DNA of 64,000 nucleotides from Prado023 sp963706875. Its GTDB lineage: Bacteria > Actinomycetota > Actinomycetes > S36-B12 > CAIYMF01. Positions 42,093-52,470 of this stretch are shown here, in pieces; position 1 is the first letter of the stretch; each line of letters starts with the position of its first letter. The notes under the pieces are model-generated. The model saw nothing but the letters and a program-made list of their open reading frames with translations, was not told the origin of the DNA and ran no database searches. The translations under genes were made by a program, and so were the position numbers. The stretch spans positions 217,550-281,549 of the forward strand of contig CAVPNW010000019.1 of assembly GCA_963706875.1 (NCBI GenBank), written 5' to 3'.

Positions 42093-43247
42093 ATGCAGCA
42101 GGAGCGTGCCCGGCGCCGACGCTGGCCATGGGTCGTGGCCGGGGTCGTGCTCGCGGTGCTCGGCGTCACGGCATTCACCGCCTGGAGCGCCTACCAGAGG
42201 CTGAACTCCAACATCGCGACCATCGACCCGACCGACGGGCTGGGCGACGTCCGCCCCGCGAAGGAGAACCAGGCGCTCAACGTGCTGGCGATCGGCTCGG
42301 ACACACGCGAGGGCGCCAACAACGTCATCGGCGGCGACTCCCCCGGCCTGGCCGACACCACCATGGTCGTGCACCTGTCGGCCGACAACACCTGGGCGGC
42401 GGGCGTGAGCATCCCGCGCGACTCGATGGTCCAGATGCCCGACTGCGTCGGTCCCGACGGCCGCACAGTTCCCGGCGCGCTCCGGCAGTTCAACGCCGCC
42501 TACCCCATCGGCGGGCCGGTCTGCGTGCAGCGCACGGTCGAGTCCCTGACCGGCCTGCGCATCGACCACTTCGTCGTCGTGGACTTCGTCGGGTTCGTCG
42601 ACATGGTCGACGCGGTCGGCGGGGTCACGATCTACATCCCCGAGCCGATCAGCGACCCGAACTCCAAGATCTACTTCGAGGCCGGGTGCCAGACCCTCGA
42701 CGGCAAGCAGGCCCTGGACTACGTGCGAGTCCGCAAGGGGGTCGGCGGTGGGGACGGGTCGGACACGGGGCGGATCCAGCGACAGCAGGCGTTCCTCACC
42801 TCGTTGATCCAGGAGGTGACCTCCAGCGGCGTGCTGTTCAACCCGATCGAGCTCTACGACTTCCTGGACGCGGTCACCAGGTCGGTGACCACCGACCCAG
42901 GGATCGGCAGCATCCGCTCGATGGCCTCCGTCGCCGTCCGGGTTCGCGCGATCGGCCTGGAGTCCATCGAGTTCACGACCGTGCCCTACGAGGTGTACCC
43001 GCCGGACCCCAACCGGGTGCAGTGGGCCCAGCCCGAGGCCGACGAGATGTGGGCGAAGCTGATCGCCGATGAGCCGCTGACCCCCAAGCCGTCCCCGAAG
43101 CCCAGCAGCAGCGGCTCGGACGGGTCCGGCAGCACCAGCCCCTCAGCCTCCGGATCACCGTCGCAGGCGCAGCCGACCGACTCCCCGAGCCCCAGCGCGA
43201 CCCTCGACACGACAACGGCCGACCAGCCGGTCTGCCCGACGACGTAG
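42093..43247 (+). CDS. LytR-CpsA-Psr (LCP) cell-wall glycopolymer ligase
   Basis: A 384-aa membrane-anchored enzyme. A basic start (ERARRRRWPW) precedes one helix (VVAGVVLAVLGVTAFTAW). The extracellular LCP domain has NVLAIGSDTREGAN, ADTTMVVHLSAD, VSIPRDSMVQMPDC, and the arginines of DYVRVRKGVGGGDGSDTGRIQRQQ that bind the pyrophosphate lipid. LCP proteins attach teichoic acid, arabinogalactan or capsule to peptidoglycan. The last 60 residues are a Ser/Pro/Thr-rich tail. ATG 42093 is preferred to GTG 42090 because AGGAGG is then 5 nt away. Confidence 0.9.
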   Translation: MQQERARRRRWPWVVAGVVLAVLGVTAFTAWSAYQRLNSNIATIDPTDGLGDVRPAKENQALNVLAIGSDTREGANNVIGGDSPGLADTTMVVHLSADNTWAAGVSIPRDSMVQMPDCVGPDGRTVPGALRQFNAAYPIGGPVCVQRTVESLTGLRIDHFVVVDFVGFVDMVDAVGGVTIYIPEPISDPNSKIYFEAGCQTLDGKQALDYVRVRKGVGGGDGSDTGRIQRQQAFLTSLIQEVTSSGVLFNPIELYDFLDAVTRSVTTDPGIGSIRSMASVAVRVRAIGLESIEFTTVPYEVYPPDPNRVQWAQPEADEMWAKLIADEPLTPKPSPKPSSSGSDGSGSTSPSASGSPSQAQPTDSPSPSATLDTTTADQPVCPTT

Positions 43248-43362
43248 GCCGACCCCCGATCCATGTGAACGATTCCGACCATCCGATCGTCGGTTCCGTG
43301 CACAGCGCTGCGGTGATCCGTTCGGCGCGCCGGGTGCCAGCGGTCCACCCTAGATTTGGGCC

Positions 43363-45018
43363 ATGGCTGAACTGAGACTGGGCGGGATCGTCGATGCTGC
43401 GACCCACGAGAGGACGGCGGACCCTGCGGGGGTTCCCACCGACGAGCTGACGACCCACGGCGTGATCGTCGGCATGACCGGCTCGGGCAAGACCGGCCTG
43501 GGCGTGGTCCTGATCGAGGAGTGCCTGGCCGCCGGGGTGCCGGCCCTGCTCATCGACCCGAAGGGCGACCTGACCAACCTCGCCCTGACCTTCCCGAACC
43601 TCGCGCCCGCGGAGTTCCAGCCCTGGGTCAACGAGGGTGACGCGAGCAAGGCCGGCCAGTCGGTGACCGAGTTCGCCGCCGCCCAGTCCGAGACATGGAC
43701 GAAGGGCCTGGCCGGCTGGGGGCTGGGCGCTGAGAGCGTCCGCTCCCTGCACGAGGGCGTCGAGGTCACGATCTACACCCCCGGCGCCCCGCACGGCGTC
43801 GGCCTGAACATCATCGGGACCCTCGATGTGCCCGCGGACATGAGCGACCCGCAGGCGGTGCAGGAGGAGATCGACGCGTACGTGTCGAGCCTGCTGAACC
43901 TGGTCGGCATCGAGGCCGACCCGCTGAGCTCGCGGGAGCACATCCTGCTCTCGACGATCATCAACGACGCCTGGACCCACGGCCGCGCACTGGACCTCGC
44001 GACTCTGGTCGCCTCCGTGCAGCAGCCGCCAGTGCGCAAGATCGGCGTCCTGGAGCTGGACTCCTACTACCCCGCTGACGACCGGATGAAGCTGGCGATG
44101 AAGCTCAACGGCCTGCTCGCCTCGCCGGCGTTCGCGTCGTGGCTGGTCGGCGATCGGATCGACATCGCGTCCATGCTGCGCACCCCTGATGGGCGCCCGC
44201 GCTGCGCGGTGGTGTCCATCGCGCACCTCGACGACGAGCAGCGGCAGTCGGCCGTGTCGGTCGTCCTGGCCAAGCTGATCTCCTGGATGCGCCGGCAGAG
44301 CGGCACCTCGGACCTGCGCACGCTGCTGTACATGGACGAGGTGGCCGGCTACCTGCCCCCGAACGGCAACCCGCCCACCAAGCCGCCGATCATGCTGCTG
44401 CTCAAGCAGGCGCGGGCGTTCGGCGTGGGCGTGGTGCTCTCGACCCAGAACCCGGTCGACGTGGACTACAAGGCCCTGTCCAACGCGGGCACCTGGATGA
44501 TCGGCCGGCTGCAGACCGAGCAGGACAAGGCCCGCCTGGTCGACGGCTTGACCAGCGCGGCCGGATCGGTGGACCCCAGCGCAGTCGGGGACACGATCTC
44601 CGGACTGGGCAAGCGCGAGTTCGTGATGAAGCGGGCGAGCAAGGACACCGTGTCGGTGTTCACCACCCGCTGGGCGATGAGCTACCTGCGTGGCCCGCTG
44701 ACCCGGGAGCAGATCACGTCCCTGAAGGTCAGCGCCGCCCCGGCGGCGGCTCCGGTTGCTGAAGCGTCGGCGGCTCCGGCGGTGGCCGCCAACGCGGCAC
44801 CCCCCGCGGCTCCCGAGGTCCCTGTCGCCCCGACTGCTCCCGCACCTCCAGCCGCTGCGGCGGCTCCAGCTGCGCCCGCAGCGCCACTGGCCCCCGCGGT
44901 CCCTCCGGTCGCCGCTGCCCCGGCGCCCGCAACCCGCCCCCGCGGCCCCCGCAGCCCCTGCCGTCACGGCCCCCCCAGCCCCGGCCCCGGTCGCCCCGAC
45001 CAGCGCCCTTGCCGCTGA
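43363..45018 (+). pseudogene. HerA-like (DUF853) ATPase, N-terminal part of a frameshifted gene
   Basis: 551 codons with an intact ATPase core: Walker A VGMTGSGKTG, LLIDPKGDL, Walker B TLLYMDEVAGYLPP and sensor segment GVVLSTQNPVDVDYKAL. This is the HerA/FtsK-like DUF853 group, of uncertain function in actinomycetes. After about residue 450 comes an Ala/Pro-rich linker that should continue; instead frame 1 turns at 44932 into an Arg-rich tail and stops at 45018. The rest of the protein is in frame 2 (next entry). Deleting one base near 44931-44935 restores APAPAAPAAPAV. A true frameshift and a sequencing error are both possible. TAGATT lies 6 nt before the ATG. Confidence 0.78.
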
Positions 45019-45913
45019 CGAGACCCCTGTGCAGCCCAAGGTCGCCGACGGCGTGCCCGTGCACTACCTGGACCCCGCCGCATCCTGGGCGGCGTCCGTC
45101 GGGTCCGTGCCGGGGCACCGACTCACTGCGGGCGCCATCGCCCGGGTGCTCCTGCGCTTCGACGACGCCAAGGCCGGGATCGTGCTCGACCAGGAGTACG
45201 AGGCGATCCTGACGCCCCTGTCGCCGTTCCCGGCCGCCGAGCAGTTCCGCGCCGTCGACTACGACGACCGCGACCTGCTCCCCACGCCGCCCCCAGGTGC
45301 GGTCTACCGGCTCCCGCCGACCGAGGTGGGCGCCAAGACCTGGTGGACCACGCTGCAGCGTGACCTCGCGGACAACCTCCAGCGGTCGATGACCGTGGAC
45401 GTCCCGACCAACCCCGAGCTGAAGCTCTACGGCCGGATCGGGGAGGGCGCAGCGGACTTCGCCGCACGGTGCCAGGCTGCCGCGACGGATGCCGCGGACA
45501 AGGAGATCGCTGCCCTGCAGTCGAAGTACCAGGCCAAGCTCGCGGCAGCGCAGCGCAAGATCGACACGGCCAACAACACGCTGGAACGCCAGCGCGAGGC
45601 CCGGACGAGCGCGATCGGCTCGGATGCGATGGGCATGCTCGGCGGGCTGTTCGGCGGGCGCAAGACCTCGATGACCTCGGCGGCCAGGCGCGCCTCAGCG
45701 GCCACGGACAAGGTCGGTGCCGCCGAGGACAAGGTCGAGGAGCTCCAGGCGGTCTACGCCGACCTGCAGGCCGAGCTCGACGCCGAGATGGCCGGCATCC
45801 GAGCTGAGTGGGACACCAAGGCCGCGGCCGTCAGCCAGATGTCGATCACGCTGGCGAAGTCCGACGTCAAGGTCAGCGCCATCGGCCTGGTGTGGATCCC
45901 GATGGGGACCTGA
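44932..45913 (+). pseudogene. C-terminal part of the frameshifted HerA-like gene
   Basis: In the second frame the Ala/Pro linker continues (AAPAVTAPPAPAPVAPTS) and leads to a folded domain: VPVHYLDPAASWAASVG, YEAILTPLSPFPAAEQF, a long coiled coil (AADKEIAALQSKYQAKLAAA, DKVEELQAVYADLQAELDAE) and the end VSAIGLVWIPMGT. There is no good start codon with a ribosome site here, which argues that it was one gene of about 850 codons (43363-45913). Codon use matches the N-terminal part and shows no decay, so the break is recent or is an assembly error. Confidence 0.75.
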
Positions 45914-45979
45914 GGCGCTACCGTCGGGCAGACTGCATCCGCGACGGGGCACGGGCAGGACCGCCAGGGAGAGGACGAC

Positions 45980-47197
45980 GTGGAGCACAACGCGGACGCG
46001 CTGATCGGGTTGGCCGAGGAGCACTCGGCGCACAACTACCACCCCCTTCCGGTGGTGATCGCCAGCGCCGCGGGCGCCTGGGTCACGGATGTGGCCGGGC
46101 ACCGCTACCTCGACTGCCTGGCCGGGTACTCGGCATTGAACTTCGGCCACGGGCATCCCGAGATCCTCGCGGCCGCCCACGAGCAGCTCGACCGGGTCAC
46201 CCTCGTGAGCCGCGCGTTCCACCATGACCAGTTCGGCCCGTTCTGCGCCGAGCTCGCCGCCCTGACCGGCAAGGACATGGTCGTGCCCATGAACTCCGGG
46301 GCAGAGGCCGTCGAGACCGCGATCAAGGTGGCCCGCAAGTGGGGGTACACGGTCAAGGGGATCCCCGCGCACGAGGCGTCGATCATCGTGGCCGAGGGCA
46401 ACTTCCACGGACGAACGACGACCATCGTCTCGTTCTCCGACGATGACTCGGCGCGCGACCACTTCGGCCCGTACACACCCGGGTTCATGCAGGTCGAGTA
46501 CGGCGACATCGAGGCCATCCGTGCCGCGATCACCGACCACACCGCGGCAGTGCTCATCGAGCCGATCCAGGGAGAGGGCGGCGTCGTGATCCCGCCAGAG
46601 GGCTACCTGCGAGACGTCCGGGCCCTGACCGCCGAGCACAACGTCCTGATGCTGGCCGATGAGATCCAGTCCGGGCTCGCGCGCACCGGGCGGACCTTCG
46701 CCTGCGACCACGAGGGCGTGATCCCCGACATCTACATCCTGGGCAAGGCGCTGGGCGGGGGCATCCTGCCGGTCTCGGCCATCGCCGCGAACCGCGACAT
46801 CCTCGACGTGCTCCAGCCCGGCGAGCACGGCAGCACCTTCGGCGGCAACCCGCTGGCATGTGCCGTGGGCCGGGCCGTGGTCCGGCTGCTTCAGACCGGC
46901 GAGTTCCAGGAGCGCGCCATGGAGCTCGGCGACATCCTCGCCGCCGAGCTCGACAAGCTGGTCGGACACGGCGTCGTCGAGGTGCGCTGCCGCGGGGCCT
47001 GGGCAGGGGTGGACATCGACCCGGACCTGGCCACCGGCCGTCAGGTGTGCGAGGCGCTGCTGGCCCGCGGGGTCCTGGCCAAGGACACGCATGGCTCGAC
47101 CATCCGCCTGGCGCCGCCGCTGGTGATCACGGGCGACGAGGTCATCTGGGCGGTCGCCCAGTTGCGCGACTGCCTCGCGGAGTTCGGTGCCCGCTGA
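45980..47197 (+). CDS. rocD: Ornithine-oxo-acid aminotransferase
   Basis: A 405-aa class III PLP aminotransferase. HNYHPLPVVIASAAGAWVTD near the start is the ornithine-aminotransferase signature. MNSGAEAVETAIK binds the phosphate, IEPIQGEGGVVIP and LADEIQSGLARTG carry the cofactor aspartate, and the Schiff-base lysine is in YILGKALGGG. The enzyme converts ornithine to glutamate semialdehyde in arginine breakdown. GTG 45980 has GGGAGAGG upstream. No arginase or rocF-like gene is near, so it stands alone here. Confidence 0.93.
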   Translation: MEHNADALIGLAEEHSAHNYHPLPVVIASAAGAWVTDVAGHRYLDCLAGYSALNFGHGHPEILAAAHEQLDRVTLVSRAFHHDQFGPFCAELAALTGKDMVVPMNSGAEAVETAIKVARKWGYTVKGIPAHEASIIVAEGNFHGRTTTIVSFSDDDSARDHFGPYTPGFMQVEYGDIEAIRAAITDHTAAVLIEPIQGEGGVVIPPEGYLRDVRALTAEHNVLMLADEIQSGLARTGRTFACDHEGVIPDIYILGKALGGGILPVSAIAANRDILDVLQPGEHGSTFGGNPLACAVGRAVVRLLQTGEFQERAMELGDILAAELDKLVGHGVVEVRCRGAWAGVDIDPDLATGRQVCEALLARGVLAKDTHGSTIRLAPPLVITGDEVIWAVAQLRDCLAEFGAR

Positions 47198-47288
47198 GGC
47201 GCAGCACGCCCGCATCTGCCGATTCCTTATCCCGCCGCTAGCGCCACGGTGTCCTGGATCGGGGCGCCCCCGCCGGTACCGTGGGGCC

Positions 47289-48737
47289 ATGCGCCGACCA
47301 GCCCCCGCCAGCCTCGCGATCGGGTGTGTCGTCGCCCTGCTTGCGGGGATGGCCCCCGCGCATGCGACCACGGGCCCGCCCGTTGTGTCCGGGCACGTCA
47401 GAGCCAGCGGCATCGCTGCGTCGGACGGCAGCGGGGTCGCCGCGAGCGCCACGCGCGCCAGGGTGTCGACCGCGTCGGCCAACGCCCGGATCGGTCAGGT
47501 GCTCGCCAGGCGCAGCTCCTCGAAGGTCCTGGGAAAGCGGTTCACGATGACCGTCTGGGACACCGCGTCCGGCTCGTACGTGTACCAGCGCCGGGCCGGG
47601 GCCTCGCTGCGGGGGGCATCGACGACCAAGGTGCTCACGGCCGTCGGGGCGCTGGCGGCCATGGGGCCGGACCACCGCTTCCCGACATCCGTGCGCACCG
47701 GGGCAGCCCCCGACGAGGTGGTGCTGGTGGCCGGCGGCGACCCGCTGCTCTCGAGCGCCGACCTGCGTGTGCTGGCCAGTTCCACTGCCAGCGCGCTCGG
47801 GTTGCCACCGGCGCCCGCTGCCTCGCCGGTCCCCTCTGACGCCTCGACCCCGGGCACGCCGGACACGGGTGCCCCCGCCCCGGGCGACCAGGCCGCCGCG
47901 CCCGGCACCGCCGCCCCGGTCGCGACTCGCACGATCACCGTCCGCGCCGACGACACCCTGTTCTCCGGAGTCGGGCAGTCGCGCGGGTGGCCCAACTCCT
48001 ACCTGCCCAGCCAGGTGCGCCCGGTGGGTGCCTTTGCGCGCGACGACAACAAGTCCCGCGACGCCACCGGCGACGCCGGGAAGTACTTCGCAGCGGCACT
48101 GCGCAAGCTCGGCGTGGAGGCGACGTACGCCGGCGAGACCACCGCCACCCCGGATTCGTCGACCGTTGCCAGCATCCCGGGTCACTCGGTGGCCGAAGCC
48201 GTGTCCCGGACGCTGCTGATCTCCGACAACGACACTGCCGAGATGCTGTTCCGGCACATCGCGGTCGCGCGCGGCCTGCCCGGCACCTGGGCGGGCGCCC
48301 GGCAGGCCCTGGCCGACACCCTGCGCGACCTGGACGTGCCGCTGGCGGGCGTGCGGATCATCGACGGCAGCGGGCTCTCACTGGAGGGCCGGCTGACGGC
48401 GGGTGCGCTCACCTCCGCCCTGGCACGGGCGCTTTCCCCCGAGCACCCGGAGCTGGCCGGCATGCGCGGATGGCTGCCCGTCGCCGGGCGCACCGGGACC
48501 CTGCGCGCCAGCTACAAGCGCTTCAACTCCAAGCCGTCCAAGTGCGCCGCTGGCCTGATCCAGGCCAAGACCGGGACTGTGGCCGACGCCATCGCGCTGG
48601 CCGGGTACGCGGCTGGGGCAGACGGCCAGACCAAGGTCTTCGTGTCGATCGTGAACTCGCGGCCCACCCGGTACAGCCGGGTCACCACACGCACTGCGGT
48701 CGACAAGGCAACGTCGAGCATCACGGGCTGCTGGTAG
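47289..48737 (+). CDS. dacB: D-alanyl-D-alanine carboxypeptidase/endopeptidase, S13 (PBP4)
   Basis: A 482-aa penicillin-binding protein. The signal peptide is residues 1-27 (LAIGCVVALLAGMAPAHA). The three active-site motifs are GASTTK (SxxK), SDN (SxN) and AKTGTV (KTG). Between the first two, about residues 178-220, lies an Ala/Pro/Thr-rich insert that probably forms a flexible loop. It trims peptidoglycan stems outside the membrane. TACCGT lies 6 nt before the ATG at 47289, suggesting a leaderless message. The CYTH gene follows after 8 bases and is probably co-transcribed. Confidence 0.9.
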   Translation: MRRPAPASLAIGCVVALLAGMAPAHATTGPPVVSGHVRASGIAASDGSGVAASATRARVSTASANARIGQVLARRSSSKVLGKRFTMTVWDTASGSYVYQRRAGASLRGASTTKVLTAVGALAAMGPDHRFPTSVRTGAAPDEVVLVAGGDPLLSSADLRVLASSTASALGLPPAPAASPVPSDASTPGTPDTGAPAPGDQAAAPGTAAPVATRTITVRADDTLFSGVGQSRGWPNSYLPSQVRPVGAFARDDNKSRDATGDAGKYFAAALRKLGVEATYAGETTATPDSSTVASIPGHSVAEAVSRTLLISDNDTAEMLFRHIAVARGLPGTWAGARQALADTLRDLDVPLAGVRIIDGSGLSLEGRLTAGALTSALARALSPEHPELAGMRGWLPVAGRTGTLRASYKRFNSKPSKCAAGLIQAKTGTVADAIALAGYAAGADGQTKVFVSIVNSRPTRYSRVTTRTAVDKATSSITGCW

Positions 48738-48745
48738 GAGCACGC

Positions 48746-49225
48746 ATGGGGATCGAGGTCGAGCGCAAGTTCCTGGTGTCTGACGAGTCATGGCGTGCCG
48801 AGGTCACGTCCGCGACGCGCATCGTGCAGGGCTACATCGCCCAGACCAGCACCGCCACCGTGCGCGTGCGGGTCAAGGGCGACCACGGCTTCCTGACGAT
48901 CAAGGGCGTCTCGGTCGGGGTCGCCAGGAGCGAGTTCGAGTACGAGGTCCCGGTGGCCGATGCCCTGGCGATGCTCGACGAGCTGGCGCAGGGCCCGGTC
49001 ATCGACAAGGTGCGCCACCTCGTCCCGGTGGGGGCGCACATCTGGGAGGTCGACGTGTTCGCCGGGGAGAACGCCCCGCTGGTGATGGCTGAGGTCGAGC
49101 TCGCCGGCGCCGACGAGGCCTTCGTGCGCCCCGGCTGGGCCGGCACGGAGGTCTCCGATGACGACCGCTACTTCAACGTGAACCTGGCCCGGACGCCCTA
49201 CTCCACCTGGGCGCCGACGACCTGA
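48746..49225 (+). CDS. CYTH-domain (triphosphate tunnel) protein
   Basis: A 159-aa CYTH protein. It begins MGIEVERKFLV, the ExExK motif of the family, and continues with VRVRVKGDHGFLTIKG, KVRHLVPVGAHIWEVDVFAG and AEVELAG, the alternating charged strands that line the tunnel and bind triphosphate with metal ions. Likely activity is inorganic triphosphatase or adenylate-cyclase-like; the first is more common for this short form. TAGGAG precedes the ATG. It converges on rpiB. Confidence 0.87.
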   Translation: MGIEVERKFLVSDESWRAEVTSATRIVQGYIAQTSTATVRVRVKGDHGFLTIKGVSVGVARSEFEYEVPVADALAMLDELAQGPVIDKVRHLVPVGAHIWEVDVFAGENAPLVMAEVELAGADEAFVRPGWAGTEVSDDDRYFNVNLARTPYSTWAPTT

Positions 49226-49244
49226 GCCGGCCCTCGGCGCCGAT

Positions 49245-49694
49245 TCAGCGGCCGGCCTCGTACTCGGCGAGCTGGTCGATGCGGCGCTGGTGGCGCTCCG
49301 CGCCCGAGAACGGCGTGGACAGGAAGGCGTTCACGATCTCGAAGGACTCCACTGTCGAGTGCATCCGCCCGCCGATCGCCACGACGTTGGCATCGTTGTG
49401 CTCCCTGGCCAGCGTCGCGATCTCCACGGACCAGGCCAGCGCGGCGCGCACGCCGGGCACCTTGTTGGCCGCGATCTGCTCCCCGTTGCCCGACCCGCCG
49501 ATCACGATGCCCAGGCTTCCCGGCGCCTCTGCGACAGCAGCCGCCGCGGCGAAGCAGAACGCCGGGTAGTCGTCCTCGGCGTCGTAGTCGTGGGCGCCAT
49601 GGTCCACGACGTCATGTCCCGCCTCGCGCAGGTAGGCGGCCAGCATGTTCTTCAGCTCGTAGCCGGCATGGTCACAGCCCAGATGAACCCGCAT
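49245..49694 (-). CDS. rpiB: Ribose-5-phosphate isomerase B
   Basis: A 149-aa enzyme of the RpiB/LacA/LacB family. It starts MRVHLGCDHAGYELKNML and contains IGGSGNGEQIAANKVPGVRAAL and NVVAIGGRM, which carry the catalytic and phosphate-binding residues. The motif has Gly-Ser-Gly-Asn-Gly, so the catalytic cysteine of E. coli RpiB is absent; as I recall, mycobacterial RpiB also uses another base. It interconverts ribose and ribulose 5-phosphate. CACAAT lies 8 nt before the ATG with GTGACT 17 bases further up, suggesting a leaderless message. Confidence 0.9.
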   Translation of the reverse strand: MRVHLGCDHAGYELKNMLAAYLREAGHDVVDHGAHDYDAEDDYPAFCFAAAAAVAEAPGSLGIVIGGSGNGEQIAANKVPGVRAALAWSVEIATLAREHNDANVVAIGGRMHSTVESFEIVNAFLSTPFSGAERHQRRIDQLAEYEAGR

Positions 49695-49920
49695 GGCACC
49701 AGATTGTGTCCGATCCTTGCCCCTGAGTCACCTCCGATGCGGCCATTGACCCGTCCGGGCGATTCACCGACGCCGGGTGAGCCACCGACGCCGGGTGAGC
49801 CGACGGCGCACGCTCGCCGGGGGCCCCGTGGAAGAATGCCGACGGAAGATGTGTGGGACGGGCGCCATCCACGCAGCACCCCGACCGACCACCGACGCAC
49901 CCATCGACTTGGAGTCCCCT

Positions 49921-52470
49921 GTGGCACATCCGGCACTGACCCGCGACGAAGCTGCCCAACGCGCGGCCCTCCTCCAGGTCGAGGCCTACGACATCGAGCT
50001 GGACCTGACCACCTCCGACACGACGTTCGCCTCGACCACGACGATCACGTTCGCCTGCCGGGAGCCCGGAGCCAGCACCTGGATCGACCTGGTCGCGCCG
50101 CAGGTGTTCTCCGCCACGCTCAACGGGGAGCCGGTCGACGTCACTGCCCACACCGGCCAGCGACTGCCCCTGCCCGCCCTGGCCGCGCAGAACACGCTCG
50201 TCGTGGTCGCGCAGTGCGCGTACTCCCGCACCGGTGAGGGGCTGCACCGGCTCGTCGACCCGGTCGATGAGGAGGTCTACCTGTACAGCCAGTTCGAGAT
50301 GGCCGACGCACAGCGGGTCTACGCCTGCTTCGACCAGCCCGACCTGAAGGCCGTGTACACCTTCCATGTCACGGCACCCGAGCACTGGCAGGTGGTCTCC
50401 AACACGCCCACGCCCATCTCGTCACCGGTCCGCGCGGGTGTCGCCCGGTGGGACTTCCCCACGACCGAGCGGATGAGCACCTACATCACCGCGCTCGTGG
50501 CCGGGGCCTTCCACGTGGTCCGCGACGAGTACGCCGGGCCGCACGGGACGTACCCGCTGGGGGTCTTCTGCCGGACCTCGATGGCGCCCTACCTCGACGC
50601 CGACCGGATCCTCGAGGAGACCAAGCAGGGCTTCGCGTTCTTCGAGGACGCCTTCGGGCACCCCTACCCGTTCGGCAAGTACGACCAGCTGTTCGTGCCC
50701 GAGTACAACGCCGGCGCGATGGAGAACGCCGGGTGCGTGACGCTGATGGAGGACTACATCTTCCGCTCCCGGGTCACCGAGGTCGCCTACGAGTCGCGGG
50801 CGAACACCATCCTGCACGAGCTGGCGCACATGTGGTTCGGCGACCTCGTCACGATGCGATGGTGGGACGACCTCTGGCTCAACGAGTCGTTCGCCGAGTG
50901 GGCCTCGTACCACGCCATGGCCCGGGCCACGCGGTACACCGAGGCGTGGACCAGCTTCGGCAACCTGCGCAAGACCTGGGCCTACCGCCAGGACCAGCTG
51001 CCCTCCACCCACCCGATCGCCACCGACGGCCCCGACCTCGCCACTGTGAAGCTGAACTTCGACGGCATCACCTATGCCAAGGGCGCATCCGCCCTTCGCC
51101 AGCTGGTCGCGTGGGTCGGCGAGGAGCAGTTCTTCGCCGGATTGCGGGCCTACTTCCAGAAGCACATGTGGGGCAACACCGTCCTGCGCGATCTCCTCGT
51201 CGAGCTGGAGCGCACATCAGGGCGCGACCTGTCCGACTGGACCCGGCAGTGGCTGCAGACACCGGGTGTGAACCTCCTGCGTCCTGATGTGGTCTACGCG
51301 GATCCCGACACGTACGGGACAGTGACGATCGTCCAGGAGCCGCCGCGGATGCCACCGGGGCTGGAACCGATCCTGCGCAGCCACCGCCTGCGGATCGGGC
51401 TCTACGACCTGGTCGACGGCCGGCTGACCCGCACCGATCAGCTCGAGCTGGACCTGGTGGGTGCCCGCACAGAGCTGCCCCAGCTGGCGGGCCGGCGCGC
51501 ATCGGACCTCCTGCTGATCAACGACGACGACCTGACGTTCGCGAAGATCCGCCTCGGAGGGCGCTCCTCGGCCACCGCGATCGCCCACCTCGGCGACCTC
51601 GACCAGCCAATGCCACGCGCACTCGTCTGGGGCGCGGCCTGGGACATGACCCGCGATGCCGAGTGGTCGGCCGGCGACTACCTGTCGCTGGCCATCTCGG
51701 GGCTTCCCGCGGAGACCGACATCGGGGTGGTCCAGAAGGTGCTCCTGCAGGTCCGCACGGCCATCGAGCTGTACGCGACGCCCGAGCACCGCGACGAGTA
51801 CGCGCAGCGACTGGCGGAGGCGGTCGGTGCGGCCATGCTCGATGCCACCCCGGGCAGTGACCACCAGCTCGCCTATGCGCGGACCGCGATCAGCCTGGCA
51901 CGGACCCCCGAGCAGCTCGATCTCGTCGCGGGCCTGCTGGGCGGGTCGAGGTCCGTCCCCGGCCTGGTCATCGACACCGACCTGCGCTGGTCGCTGCTGG
52001 GCCGCCTGGTCGCATCCGGACGGGCAGGTGACGCGGAGGTCGACGCCGAGCTGGCGCAGGACAACACCGCCTCGGGCCGTCGCAGTGCCGCCGCGGTCCG
52101 TTCGGCCACCCCAACAGCGCAGGCCAAGGAGCAGGCCTGGACGGCCGCGACCACCGACCAGTCGCTGCCCAACGCCATGCTCGAGGCTGCGATGTCGGGT
52201 CTGGGCATCCCCGAGCAGCGCGAGCTGTACCGACCCTTCCGCACCCGCTACTTCGAGGTCGTCGGCGACGTGTGGGAGACCCGAAGTGCGGAGATGGCCG
52301 GGATGGTGGCCACCGCCCTGTACCCCGGGCTCCTCGTGGAGCCGGAGACGGTCAGCATCACCAACGACTTCCTCGCCGCGAACGACCTTCCGGCCGGCCT
52401 GCGCCGGATCATCACCGAGGGCCGCGACGGCGTCGAGCGGTCACTGCGCTGCCAGGCCCGCGACGCCTGA
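49921..52470 (+). CDS. pepN: Aminopeptidase N (M1 family)
   Basis: An 849-aa zinc metallopeptidase. The substrate motif GAMENAG and the zinc site HELAHMWFGD (HExxH) with NESFAEW 18 residues on are intact. N-terminal saddle (VEAYDIELDLTTSDTTF) and long helical C-terminal domains are complete. It releases N-terminal residues from peptides in the cytosol. GTG at 49921 is chosen because GGAG lies 6 nt upstream; an upstream frame to 49777 is proline/arginine-rich and not typical. Its stop abuts the stop of the converging malQ with no gap. Confidence 0.94.
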   Translation: MAHPALTRDEAAQRAALLQVEAYDIELDLTTSDTTFASTTTITFACREPGASTWIDLVAPQVFSATLNGEPVDVTAHTGQRLPLPALAAQNTLVVVAQCAYSRTGEGLHRLVDPVDEEVYLYSQFEMADAQRVYACFDQPDLKAVYTFHVTAPEHWQVVSNTPTPISSPVRAGVARWDFPTTERMSTYITALVAGAFHVVRDEYAGPHGTYPLGVFCRTSMAPYLDADRILEETKQGFAFFEDAFGHPYPFGKYDQLFVPEYNAGAMENAGCVTLMEDYIFRSRVTEVAYESRANTILHELAHMWFGDLVTMRWWDDLWLNESFAEWASYHAMARATRYTEAWTSFGNLRKTWAYRQDQLPSTHPIATDGPDLATVKLNFDGITYAKGASALRQLVAWVGEEQFFAGLRAYFQKHMWGNTVLRDLLVELERTSGRDLSDWTRQWLQTPGVNLLRPDVVYADPDTYGTVTIVQEPPRMPPGLEPILRSHRLRIGLYDLVDGRLTRTDQLELDLVGARTELPQLAGRRASDLLLINDDDLTFAKIRLGGRSSATAIAHLGDLDQPMPRALVWGAAWDMTRDAEWSAGDYLSLAISGLPAETDIGVVQKVLLQVRTAIELYATPEHRDEYAQRLAEAVGAAMLDATPGSDHQLAYARTAISLARTPEQLDLVAGLLGGSRSVPGLVIDTDLRWSLLGRLVASGRAGDAEVDAELAQDNTASGRRSAAAVRSATPTAQAKEQAWTAATTDQSLPNAMLEAAMSGLGIPEQRELYRPFRTRYFEVVGDVWETRSAEMAGMVATALYPGLLVEPETVSITNDFLAANDLPAGLRRIITEGRDGVERSLRCQARDA

